Part shown: positions 9,684-17,566 of the stretch, piece after piece
Layout of the letters: the number at the start of each line of letters is the position of its first letter
How positions within the stretch are numbered: position 1 is the stretch's first letter
Origin: Niveispirillum lacus
GTDB taxonomy: Bacteria > Pseudomonadota > Alphaproteobacteria > Azospirillales > Azospirillaceae
Direction of reading: 5' to 3'
Assembly (NCBI RefSeq): GCF_002251795.1
Contig: NZ_NOXU01000032.1
Coordinates: 496,001-560,000, forward strand
DNA: 64,000 bases
The notes under the pieces: generated by a model
Seen by the model: only the letters and a program-made list of their open reading frames with translations
Database searches by the model: none
Told to the model about the DNA's origin: nothing
Translations under genes and position numbers: made by a program

Positions 9684-9795
9684 CTGTCCTCCGGCGGCAC
9701 GGCTACACCAAACACCCCGCGGTTTTGCGTGAAGCCGCGCCCCGGTTCAAGACCCCGGGCGCCTGATGCCCGTACTTTTGTCGCCAGACCCGCCG

Positions 9796-12132
9796 TTACT
9801 CCCGCACCACATAAGTATAGAAGCGGGTCCGGCCATCGGCATCCTGCTTGCGATAGACCCCCTGAATTTCATTATCGAAGCCAGGGAACAGGTTCGCCCC
9901 CTTCTCGAACACTTTCAGATAATCGATCATGGGACGGGCGGCCTCTGTCAGCCGCTCCCCCGGCAGGACCGTGGCGATACCGGGCGGGTAGACCAGCATC
10001 AAGGTGGTGGCAATCCGGCCCGGCAGCTCGTCCAGGGTGACAAAATCCACTTTGTTGCGAACAAGCTGCTTGGCGGCCTTATGCGGCAGCATGGCCATTT
10101 CCGGCAGATGTTCGGGCCGGAACTGGGCGCGCTGCAACGCGCTGATATTATGTTCGCGGTAGAAGGCATGGATGTCACGGCACAGGTCGCCCAGCCGGAC
10201 ACCATTATAGCGCGGCGCCCGCCGGCGCACGAAATCGGGCATGATCTCATCCAGCAGGGCATTATCGTCATGCAGCCGCTTGAAGAAGATCAGCGCACTC
10301 ATCAACCCGCCGGCCTTGCTGCTTTCCACACCGGGCGTCAGCAGGAACAGCAGTGAGTTCAAGTCGTTCTTTTCCGGCACGATCTGGTTCTCACGCAGAT
10401 ATTCAGCCACCACCGGGGCCGGTATCCCCTGATCCAGATAGGCGCCTGTACGCCGGTCAAAACCCGGCGTCAGGATGGTCAGCTTGTTGGGGTCGGTCAT
10501 GGCATAATTGGGGCCCAGATGGCTGAACCCATGCCAGCCGCGCCCCGGTTCCAGCATCCAATGCGCGGGATCGCGGGCCAGATCGTCCGTGGGCACATCT
10601 TCCCACCGCATATCGCGGCCCTCAAACCGGGTGACATCGGGCACGAACGGATCGAAGAACCATTGCCGGGTGGGATCGCTTTCCTTGTCGATGAATTCCC
10701 GCGCGATGGCGCGCAGCTTCTTGCGCGTCTCGATACCCAGGCGGATCGTATCGTCCCACAGGACCTCACCCGACTTACCCTTCATCATCTGGGCACCGAC
10801 ATCCAGTGACGCGAAGATGGGGTAGAAGGGACTGGTGGAGGCGTGCTGAAGGAAGCTCTCATTGAACCGGCGATGTTCGACACGGCGTTCGATATCGCCG
10901 ATATGCTTGTCCTTCACATGGATCTGGGACGCCTGGCTGAAACTGGCCAACTGCTTGTGCGTGGACTGGGTCGTGATGATGCCGGGGCTGTCGGGGCCCA
11001 GGTTTTTCACGCCCATGCCATAGCGGCCCTGGAACAGTGGGTGGAACTTCATGAAGCCGGCCCAGGCCTCGTCAAACATGATGTAATCACACAGCGGGCC
11101 CAGCTTTTCGACCAGCAGATCGGCATTGTTGATGGTGCCGTCATATGAGCATTGCTGGATCACCGCGACGCGGAAAGGCCGCGGTTTCTTCCAGGCGTCG
11201 GGGTCCTTCACCCAGGGGCTGGTACGGATCTTCTCTCTGATCTTATCCTCGTCCAGCGCCTCATAATCGATGGGACCGATCAGGCCAAAGGCGTTGCGGT
11301 CAGTCTCCAGGAAAATAGGCGTACCCTGGCCCAACAGCAGGGCGCCATGATGGGCGGCCTTGTGGTTATTGCGGTCGAACAGGACAAGGTCGTCCTCGGC
11401 CACCAGGGCGCCCAGAACGACCTTGTTCGACGCCGAGGTCCCGTTCAGCACAAAATAAGTGCGCTCTGCCCCGAAAATCTTGGCGGCCTCCTTCTGGGCG
11501 CGCAGGGCCGGCCCCTCATGCACCAGCAGATCGCCCAGATCGACGACGGAATTATCCAGATCGTCGCGGAAGATCGCCTCGCCCAGATGTTCCACAAAAA
11601 TGCGGCCAATGGGGCTGCGGCTATAGAAAATGCCACCATTGTGGCCTGGGCAGGTCCACATCTGGTTGCCTTCCTCGGCATAATCGACCAGCGCGCCGAA
11701 AAAGGGGGTCTTCAGGGATTCCGCATATTGGCGCAGGCGGCTGATCAGGTTCTTGGCGATGAATTGCGGCGTCTCCTCGGCCAGGAAGACATAGCCGTCA
11801 ATCTCCCGCATCACCTCAACCGGGATATCCTCCAGCCGCTTGCGCCGGACCAGCAGTACGATGGGCATTTCCAGTCCGCGGGCGCGGACCAGAGAGATCA
11901 GGGCCGCCGCCTTGCCCTCTGACCAGCGCTTGCCCCAGTCCAAGACCATGCAGCCGATGGCAGCGTCGGTGCGGATGGCCAGTTCGGCATCCTCGATCCG
12001 CCTGGCCTTGGTGACCTCAAATCCCAGCCTCTCCACCTCCCCAATGATATCCTGCAGCCGCGACCCTTCCAGTTCATCGGCCTCAAAGGCCGGCGCGCAG
12101 ACCAGGAAATTGAAACGGCGGAAGAAATCCAT
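9796..12132 (-). CDS. Orn/Lys/Arg decarboxylase, class III PLP (fold type I)
   Basis: The product has 778 residues from the ATG at 12132, chosen because GGAG lies 8 nt upstream and the protein then begins with the receiver-like wing domain (FNFLVCAPAF). A start at 12189 would add 19 unlikely residues. The wing domain covers about 1-130, the PLP-binding core about 130-590 and the C-terminal domain the rest. The Schiff-base lysine sits in QSTHKQLASFSQ at about K393, after the MFDEAWAGFMKFHP segment. The enzyme removes CO2 from arginine, lysine or ornithine to give agmatine, cadaverine or putrescine; motif reading cannot choose. Its place beside the RpiR regulator of the amino-acid uptake/cyanophycinase cluster favours arginine. 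Confidence 0.92.
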   Translation of the reverse strand: MDFFRRFNFLVCAPAFEADELEGSRLQDIIGEVERLGFEVTKARRIEDAELAIRTDAAIGCMVLDWGKRWSEGKAAALISLVRARGLEMPIVLLVRRKRLEDIPVEVMREIDGYVFLAEETPQFIAKNLISRLRQYAESLKTPFFGALVDYAEEGNQMWTCPGHNGGIFYSRSPIGRIFVEHLGEAIFRDDLDNSVVDLGDLLVHEGPALRAQKEAAKIFGAERTYFVLNGTSASNKVVLGALVAEDDLVLFDRNNHKAAHHGALLLGQGTPIFLETDRNAFGLIGPIDYEALDEDKIREKIRTSPWVKDPDAWKKPRPFRVAVIQQCSYDGTINNADLLVEKLGPLCDYIMFDEAWAGFMKFHPLFQGRYGMGVKNLGPDSPGIITTQSTHKQLASFSQASQIHVKDKHIGDIERRVEHRRFNESFLQHASTSPFYPIFASLDVGAQMMKGKSGEVLWDDTIRLGIETRKKLRAIAREFIDKESDPTRQWFFDPFVPDVTRFEGRDMRWEDVPTDDLARDPAHWMLEPGRGWHGFSHLGPNYAMTDPNKLTILTPGFDRRTGAYLDQGIPAPVVAEYLRENQIVPEKNDLNSLLFLLTPGVESSKAGGLMSALIFFKRLHDDNALLDEIMPDFVRRRAPRYNGVRLGDLCRDIHAFYREHNISALQRAQFRPEHLPEMAMLPHKAAKQLVRNKVDFVTLDELPGRIATTLMLVYPPGIATVLPGERLTEAARPMIDYLKVFEKGANLFPGFDNEIQGVYRKQDADGRTRFYTYVVRE

Positions 12133-12250
12133 CGGGTAGGCTCCACGGGACAAAAGGCCTGACATTGGCCAGGCCGGGTCCGGGAGCATGACGCGTTCAC
12201 CGCCGCAAATGAAGTTACAAAGCAGTGTCAGCGCCAGACACCATGCAAAC

Positions 12251-13195
12251 TCACGGATTATGCAGGTAACTGGAAATGGCGTCCGTCAGGCTTTCGGCGC
12301 GGGCGACATTGTCGCGGTTGGACAGCATCATGGCCGTTACCAGCGTTTCCACCATCAACACCGCCGCCGTCAGACTGCTGGACAGGACCGGATGGGCGCT
12401 TTCCGCCAACAGGACAGTATCCGCCCGCTGTGCCAGCGGGGAGACCGGGCTGTCGGTGATGGCCACCACATGCGCCCTGCGCGATTTGGCAAAACCTGCC
12501 AGATGCAGCGCTGCCTGGGCGTAGCGGGGAAAGGCGATGGCGATCAGCACATCCCCCTCACCCAGATTCATCAGTCGGCCCGCCGCCACCTCCGTGCCGC
12601 CAAATTCAACGACATTGACCAGGTTGCCACAAAAGGGCTGCAAGCCGAGGGCCAGCAACCCTGCGACATGCGCCGACAGGCCGAAACCCATGACATAGAT
12701 CGAGCGTGCGGCGTTCAGTCGGGCGACCAGTTCTGATAGCTGCGTGCCCCCCGCCAACTGATCCGCCACCCGCGACAGGTGCGCCAGTGTGGTTTCCAGC
12801 CCCTCGCTGATCGCGGCCTGGGTCGGGTCGGCACGGTCGAAACTGCTGCGCAGTTTTTCAACAGGCCGCAGCACCGTCTGCAACGTCTCCGCCATGCCGG
12901 CCCGCAGGTCGGGGTAGCCTGAATATCCCACGGCGCGGGCAAACCGGCTTAAGGTGGCATTCGACACACCGATGGCGCCCGCCAGATCCTCGATGCTCCA
13001 CGCCGTGATGCGCACGGGATTACGCAGCAGATGTTCAGCAATCGTCCGGTTCGATGCCGTCCCATCCGCCATCACCGCCAGCAGCCGTCGGCCCAGGTCG
13101 GTATCGGCAAAAGCCACCTCGGTTGAGGGGGCGGATTGGCTTTGCGCGTCGCCCTGGCCCGGGGCGTGAAAATCAGCCTGAGAGGATTTTTTCAT
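12251..13195 (-). CDS. MurR/RpiR-family transcriptional regulator
   Basis: This is a 314-residue cytoplasmic repressor or activator. An N-terminal helix-turn-helix (SIEDLAGAIGVSNATLSRFARAVGYSGYPDLR, about 70-105) is followed by a SIS sugar/phosphate-type sensing domain (YVMGFGLSAHVAGLL to TDSPVSPLAQRADTVL). RpiR proteins usually sense sugar phosphates, but several control amino-acid or peptide catabolism. It is divergent from the ABC transporter operon, separated by 80 bp, and precedes the decarboxylase on the same strand by about 118 bp. It is therefore placed to control both sides of the cluster. No clear operator palindrome could be fixed in the 80-bp divergent region. Confidence 0.9.
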   Translation of the reverse strand: MKKSSQADFHAPGQGDAQSQSAPSTEVAFADTDLGRRLLAVMADGTASNRTIAEHLLRNPVRITAWSIEDLAGAIGVSNATLSRFARAVGYSGYPDLRAGMAETLQTVLRPVEKLRSSFDRADPTQAAISEGLETTLAHLSRVADQLAGGTQLSELVARLNAARSIYVMGFGLSAHVAGLLALGLQPFCGNLVNVVEFGGTEVAAGRLMNLGEGDVLIAIAFPRYAQAALHLAGFAKSRRAHVVAITDSPVSPLAQRADTVLLAESAHPVLSSSLTAAVLMVETLVTAMMLSNRDNVARAESLTDAISSYLHNP

Positions 13196-13275
13196 GGATT
13201 GATCTTATGAAAATTCCGTGTCATTGTCCATGTCATCGAGCCGATCATTGCGAAACGTGCCGGAAGCCAGTTGCC

Positions 13276-14055
13276 ATGATGCGCCTTATGTCCCTGACGG
13301 CGGGGTTCGCCGCAAGTCTCTTGCTTCTGACCGTCGCTGCCGATGCGCAGAACGCCCGCATGCGGGTGGGGGTGGAAGGCAATTATCCGCCCTTCTCGGT
13401 GATTGGGCCGGACGGGAAACTGTCTGGCTTTGATATCGACATCGCCAACGCGCTGTGTGCGGAAATGAAGGTCGATTGCACCCTGGTGCAGCAGGAATGG
13501 GACGGGATGATCCCGGCGCTGAACACCCGCAAGTTCGACATGATCGTCGCCTCCATGACGATCACCGCCGACCGGGCGAAAATCGTCGATTTCTCCGACG
13601 TCTATTATGATGTCCCCTCCCGGTGGGTCGCCAAGCAGGGCGCCTTTACGGAGCCTACGCCGGATGCGCTGAAGGGCAAGACGATTATCGTCCTGCGTAA
13701 CAGTCCGCGCGCCAAACATGCCAAGGAAAAATATCCCGACAGCCGCCTGCTGCTGGTCGCCAAAGAGACGGATGTCTATCTGGAACTGCGGGCAGGACGC
13801 GGGGATATCGCGCTGGGCTCATCGGTGATTGCAGAAGGCCTGTTCCTGAAGCGGCCGGAAGGGGCAGGGTTCGCTACTGTGGGCGAGCCCTTGCGCCTGA
13901 AGGGTGACAGTGATGTCGGCATTGCCGTGCGCAAGGGCGACACCGCGCTCCGCGACAAGATCAACACCGCGTTGCGCGCCATCAAGGCCGATGGCCGCTA
14001 TCAGCAGATCGCCCAACGTTATTTCACGTTCGATGTTTCGGGCGGGAACTCCTGA
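13276..14055 (+). CDS. Amino-acid ABC transporter, periplasmic binding protein (HisJ/ArgT type)
   Basis: The product has 259 residues. The ATG at 13276 is preferred because GGAAG lies 9 nt upstream and a signal peptide (MMRLMSLTAGFAASLLLLTV, cleavage after AADA) follows at once. Upstream in-frame starts would run into the divergent rpiR gene. The mature part matches the SBP_bac_3 fold: GVEGNYPPFSVIGPDG, GFDIDIANALC, WDGMIPALNTRKFDMI and TITADRAKIVDFSDVYY. Family members bind polar or basic amino acids, opines or short peptides in the periplasm and deliver them to the permease pair encoded next. The context suggests arginine or beta-Asp-Arg as ligand; this is inference. Confidence 0.93.
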   Translation: MMRLMSLTAGFAASLLLLTVAADAQNARMRVGVEGNYPPFSVIGPDGKLSGFDIDIANALCAEMKVDCTLVQQEWDGMIPALNTRKFDMIVASMTITADRAKIVDFSDVYYDVPSRWVAKQGAFTEPTPDALKGKTIIVLRNSPRAKHAKEKYPDSRLLLVAKETDVYLELRAGRGDIALGSSVIAEGLFLKRPEGAGFATVGEPLRLKGDSDVGIAVRKGDTALRDKINTALRAIKADGRYQQIAQRYFTFDVSGGNS

Positions 14056-14085
14056 GGGATAGGGCGGCACCGCCGCCCTGATCCC
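14056..14085 (+). other. Intercistronic hairpin after the binding-protein gene
   Basis: GGGAT and GGGCGGC pair with GCCGCCC and ATCCC around a 3-base loop, starting right after the TGA. There is no T-tract. Such hairpins after binding-protein genes commonly stabilise the upstream mRNA segment so that the binding protein outnumbers the permeases. Confidence 0.55.
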
Positions 14086-14153
14086 ACCCCGCCCCTTTTA
14101 CCACCGCCCTTCCCTCCCCATCCCCGGCCCTGCCGGGGGTGAACGCCGGTTGC

Positions 14154-14846
14154 ATGCCCATGCTGATCGAGTATCTGCCCATATTGCTTGACGGATTGCT
14201 GACAACCCTATCGGTGTCGCTGGTGTCGCTCGCCATCGCGTCGCTGTTCGGTCTGGCCGGCGCCTTGGCCAAGCTGTCGTCGGGTCGCGGGGCCCGGGCT
14301 GTCGCTGGCACCTACACCACGCTGATCCGTTCCATCCCCGATCTGGTGCTGATGCTCGCCCTGTTCTATGGCGGTCAGGCCCTGGTCAATGATATCGGCC
14401 TGCGTCTGGGCTGGGATTATATCGATGTCGATCCGTTTCTGGCCGGCAGCCTGACCCTGGGTTTCATTTATGGCGCCTATCTGACGGAAACCTTCCGGGG
14501 CGCCTTCCTGTCCATCCCCAAGGGGCAGGCCGAAGCCGGTCTGGCCTATGGGATGAGTGGGGTGCAGGTTCTCTGCCATATCACCCTGCCGCAGATGATC
14601 CGCCATGCCATTCCCGGCTTTGCCAATAACTGGCTGGTCATGGTCAAGGCCTCGGCCCTGGTATCGATCATCGGTCTGGACGACATGGTCCACCGCGCCA
14701 GCCTGGCGACCGCCGCCACGGCCCAGCCTTTCACCTTCTATGCCGCCGTCGCGGCCATTTATCTGGTGGTGACGACGGTCTCTATCCTGGCGCTTGGCCA
14801 GGTTGAAAAGCGCTTCTCGCTGGGCGTGCGCAAGGCGGTGCTGTGA
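14154..14846 (+). CDS. Amino-acid ABC transporter permease (HisQ type)
   Basis: The product is an inner-membrane permease of about 230 residues with roughly five membrane helices. The start is unsure: the GTG at 14139, ATG at 14154 and ATG at 14160 are in frame, with GGGGGTGA upstream. The first helix (YLPILLDGLLTTLSVSLVSLAIASLFGLAG) and the EAA loop (EAGLAYGMSGVQVLCHITLPQMIRHAIP, written in parts) are typical of the HisMQ group. The loop contacts the ATPase. The stop overlaps the start of the second permease by one base (TGATG), so the two subunits are translationally coupled and presumably form a heterodimer. Confidence 0.92.
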   Translation: MPMLIEYLPILLDGLLTTLSVSLVSLAIASLFGLAGALAKLSSGRGARAVAGTYTTLIRSIPDLVLMLALFYGGQALVNDIGLRLGWDYIDVDPFLAGSLTLGFIYGAYLTETFRGAFLSIPKGQAEAGLAYGMSGVQVLCHITLPQMIRHAIPGFANNWLVMVKASALVSIIGLDDMVHRASLATAATAQPFTFYAAVAAIYLVVTTVSILALGQVEKRFSLGVRKAVL

Positions 14847-15547
14847 TGGTCGATCTTCAGATTATCCAGGACAATCTGCCCGCCTTCCTGGACGGCGCGC
14901 GCGTTACCCTCCTGCTGCTGCTGGCCTCGGCCGCTGCCGGCCTGTCCTTGTCGCTGCCGCTGGCGGTGGCGCGGGTGTCGGCCAACCCGTTCCTGTCGAA
15001 GCCCGTTTTTTTGTTCACCTATGTGCTGCGCGGCACACCGCTGCTGGTGCAGCTTTTTATGGTCTATTTCGGACTGGCACAGTTTGATCTGGTCCGCGAA
15101 AGCAGCCTCTGGCCGCTGCTGCGGGAGCCCTGGTTCTGCGCCTGGATCGCTTTCACCCTGAACACCGCCGCCTACACGACCGAAATGCTGGCCGGCGCCT
15201 TGCGCGCCACACCGTCAGGTGAAGTGGAAGCGGCGCGCAGCCTGGGCATGACGGGTTTTGACATTTACACCCGCATCCTGATCCCCGGCGCCATCCGCCG
15301 CGCCCTGCCGCAATATGGCAATGAGCTGGTGATGCTGATGCATGCCACTTCCATCGCCAGTGCGGTGACCCTGGTGGAGATCACCCGCGTGGCCCGTGAC
15401 GTCCATGCCAACACCCTGTTGGCGGTGGAAGCGTTTGGAACGGCGGCCCTGTTCTATCTCGCCCTGACCCTGTGCATCACCGGCCTGTTCCGGCTGCTGG
15501 AGCGCCGCCTGCTGCGGCATCTGGCGCATCCGGCCGGTGCCTCTTGA
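14846..15547 (+). CDS. Amino-acid ABC transporter permease (HisM type)
   Basis: This is a 233-residue inner-membrane permease and the partner of the preceding one. It begins at the ATG of the TGATG overlap. Motifs are VLRGTPLLVQLFMVYFGLAQ, typical of HisM, then FTLNTAAYTTEMLAGALRA and the EAA loop EVEAARSLGMTGFDIYTRIL. About five membrane helices are visible. Together with the binding protein and the ATPase encoded at 16686 it completes an importer; the gene for a hydrolase lies between them. Confidence 0.92.
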   Translation: MVDLQIIQDNLPAFLDGARVTLLLLLASAAAGLSLSLPLAVARVSANPFLSKPVFLFTYVLRGTPLLVQLFMVYFGLAQFDLVRESSLWPLLREPWFCAWIAFTLNTAAYTTEMLAGALRATPSGEVEAARSLGMTGFDIYTRILIPGAIRRALPQYGNELVMLMHATSIASAVTLVEITRVARDVHANTLLAVEAFGTAALFYLALTLCITGLFRLLERRLLRHLAHPAGAS

Positions 15548-15561
15548 GGAGCGGCACCATC

Positions 15562-16677
15562 GTGCGATCTGAAACCCTGTCCCTGCCCGGCACGACGCAA
15601 GGCACCCACCGTACCGTGACGGTGCAGCGCTTCGGCCCCCCCGGCGGGCGGCCCCGCATCCATATCCAGGCCAGCCTGCATGCCGATGAAATCCCCGCCA
15701 TGTTGGTGGCCGACAAGCTGCGCCGTCACCTGACGCGGCTGGAAGCGGAAGGCAAGCTGCTGGGCGAGGTGGTGCTGGTTCCCATCGCCAACCCGATCGG
15801 CCTGTCACAGGCGGTGCTGGGCGACATGCTGGGCCGGTTCGACCTGACCGATGGTCGCAATTTCAACCGCGACTTCCCCTGGCTGGCCCCGGCCGCTGCC
15901 GCCCGCGTACAGGGCAAGCTGGGCGACAATGCCGAGGCCAACACGGCCCTGATCCGGGCGGCCCTGGCCGATGCGCTGTCGGAAATGCGGCCGCAATCGC
16001 CGGCCCAGCATTTGAAAGTGCTGCTGATGTCGCTGGCCGTGGGGGCCGACTGGGTGCTGGACCTGCATTGCGACCATGAGGCCGTGATGCATCTCTATAC
16101 CCTGACCCCCCTGGCAGCAGAGATGGAACCCCTGACGCGCCTGTTGGGGGGCCAGGCCCTGCTGACCGCCGATGAGAGCGGCGACAACCCGTTCGACGAG
16201 GCCGTGAGCCGTCCATGGAAGGCCCTGCGCGACCGTTTCCCCCATCTTCCCATTCCGCTGGCCTGTCGTTCGGTCACGGTGGAACTGCGCGGGCAGGCGG
16301 ATGTCGACCATGATCTGGCGGATCGCGACGCCCGTGCGCTGGTGGATTTTCTGACCCATGCCGGGGCTGCCAAAGGCCCTGCCCCCACCCTGCCCCTGCC
16401 GCTCTGTGCCCCCACCCCGCTGGAAGCGGTTGAACCGCTGATCGCCCCGGCGGCCGGTGTCCTGGTCTATCGCCGGCCCTTGGGCGCGGCGGTAGAGGCC
16501 GGGGAGATTATCGCCGACATCATCGACCCCGTTACCGGTCAGTCCGTCCCGGTTGCCAGCCAGGGCGGCGGCCTGCTGTTCGCCCGCATCGCCACCCGCA
16601 TGGCCTTCCCCGGCAACCGCCTGGGCAAGCTGGCCGGCACCCGCCTGCGCCGTTCCGGCAATCTGTTGAGCCCGTGA
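15562..16677 (+). CDS. Zinc hydrolase of the succinylglutamate desuccinylase/aspartoacylase (M14-like) family; CphZ-type candidate
   Basis: The product has 371 residues from the GTG at 15562, which follows GAGGAG. An earlier in-frame start at 15472 would overlap the permease deeply. Zinc ligands of the AstE/AspA group are visible as HADE (H40, E43) and DLHCDHE (H169). The substrate-arginine region is [11 protein letters not shown], and a C-terminal beta-domain ([24 protein letters not shown]) resembles the lid seen in these enzymes. The family cleaves N-acyl amino acids or carboxypeptidase-type bonds in the cytoplasm. The gene lies inside an amino-acid ABC operon next to a cyanophycinase. M14-family enzymes that hydrolyse the cyanophycin dipeptide beta-Asp-Arg (CphZ) are known, so that activity is my leading hypothesis. 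An N-acyl amino-acid deacylase is the alternative. Confidence 0.85.
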   Translation: MRSETLSLPGTTQGTHRTVTVQRFGPPGGRPRIHIQASLHADEIPAMLVADKLRRHLTRLEAEGKLLGEVVLVPIANPIGLSQAVLGDMLGRFDLTDGRNFNRDFPWLAPAAAARVQGKLGDNAEANTALIRAALADALSEMRPQSPAQHLKVLLMSLAVGADWVLDLHCDHEAVMHLYTLTPLAAEMEPLTRLLGGQALLTADESGDNPFDEAVSRPWKALRDRFPHLPIPLACRSVTVELRGQADVDHDLADRDARALVDFLTHAGAAKGPAPTLPLPLCAPTPLEAVEPLIAPAAGVLVYRRPLGAAVEAGEIIADIIDPVTGQSVPVASQGGGLLFARIATRMAFPGNRLGKLAGTRLRRSGNLLSP

Positions 16678-16685
16678 GACACCCC

Positions 16686-17468
16686 ATGGAAATCAAGCTG
16701 CAAGCCGACAATATCGCCAAACGTTATGGCAGCATCGACGTCCTCCACGATGTTTCTTTGCAGGCCCGCGCCGGGGATGTGATCGCCCTGATCGGTGCAT
16801 CCGGATCAGGAAAAAGCACCCTGTTGCGTTGTCTGAACCTGCTGGAACGCCCGAATGCCGGCTGCTTGACGGTGGCGGGGGAGCGTCTGGCCCTGACGCC
16901 CGACCGGGCAGGAGAGCTGACCGCCGCCGATCCCGCCCAGTTGCGCCGCCTGCGCGCGCGCCTGTCGATGGTGTTCCAGCAGTTCAATCTGTGGGGCCAC
17001 ATGACGGTCCTGCGCAATGTCATCGAGGCACCGATCCGGGTCAATGGCCTGTCCAAGGCGGAAGCGATTGAACGGGCCGATCATTACCTGGCCCGCGTTG
17101 GTGTCTTGCACCGCCGCGATGCCTATCCCGCCCATCTGTCGGGCGGGGAACAGCAGCGCGTGGCCATCGCCCGTGCGCTGGCCATGGAACCCGACGTGAT
17201 GCTGTTCGATGAACCGACCAGCGCGCTTGATCCCGAACTGGTGGGCGAGGTGCTGCGTGTCATGCGGGGTCTGGCGGAGGAAGGGCGGACCATGGTGGTC
17301 GTGACCCATGAAATGGCCTTCGCCCGCGATGTCGGCAGCCAGCTTGTCTTTCTGCACAAGGGCCGGATCGAGGAACAGGGTACGCCATCCGACCTGATGA
17401 CCAATCCGCAGAGCGACCGCCTGCGCACCTTCCTAGCCAGCAGCCTGCACCGCGCCGGCCACGCCTGA
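16686..17468 (+). CDS. Amino-acid ABC transporter ATP-binding protein (HisP/GlnQ type)
   Basis: This is a 260-residue ATPase that powers the preceding permeases. The ATG at 16686 is favoured over the GTG at 16674, since the protein then starts with the usual first strand ([15 protein letters not shown]). Walker A is GASGSGKST, the Q-loop is [11 protein letters not shown], the ABC signature is [15 protein letters not shown], Walker B is [12 protein letters not shown] and the H-loop is VVVTHEM. All catalytic elements are intact. It closes the operon that runs from 13276, with a gap of only 8 bp from the zinc hydrolase gene. Confidence 0.95.
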   Translation: MEIKLQADNIAKRYGSIDVLHDVSLQARAGDVIALIGASGSGKSTLLRCLNLLERPNAGCLTVAGERLALTPDRAGELTAADPAQLRRLRARLSMVFQQFNLWGHMTVLRNVIEAPIRVNGLSKAEAIERADHYLARVGVLHRRDAYPAHLSGGEQQRVAIARALAMEPDVMLFDEPTSALDPELVGEVLRVMRGLAEEGRTMVVVTHEMAFARDVGSQLVFLHKGRIEEQGTPSDLMTNPQSDRLRTFLASSLHRAGHA

Positions 17469-17566
17469 GCCAAACCGAAACGCCACCCAACCATTATGGG
17501 CGCCAGACCCGGCAAACGGGCAGCCCCATCCAGAAACTCGGGAGACTTCAGTTGAGGGACATGACC

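Noticed and set aside
9717-9740. Possible terminator after the decarboxylase gene (CGCGG and CCGCG arms)
   Set aside because: The stem is only 5 bp with a long loop and no T-tract, which is expected by chance at this GC content.
8430-10040. Long plus-strand reading frame of 536 codons
   Set aside because: It is antisense to the TPR and decarboxylase genes, which have clear domains and ribosome sites. Long antisense frames are expected in high-GC DNA.
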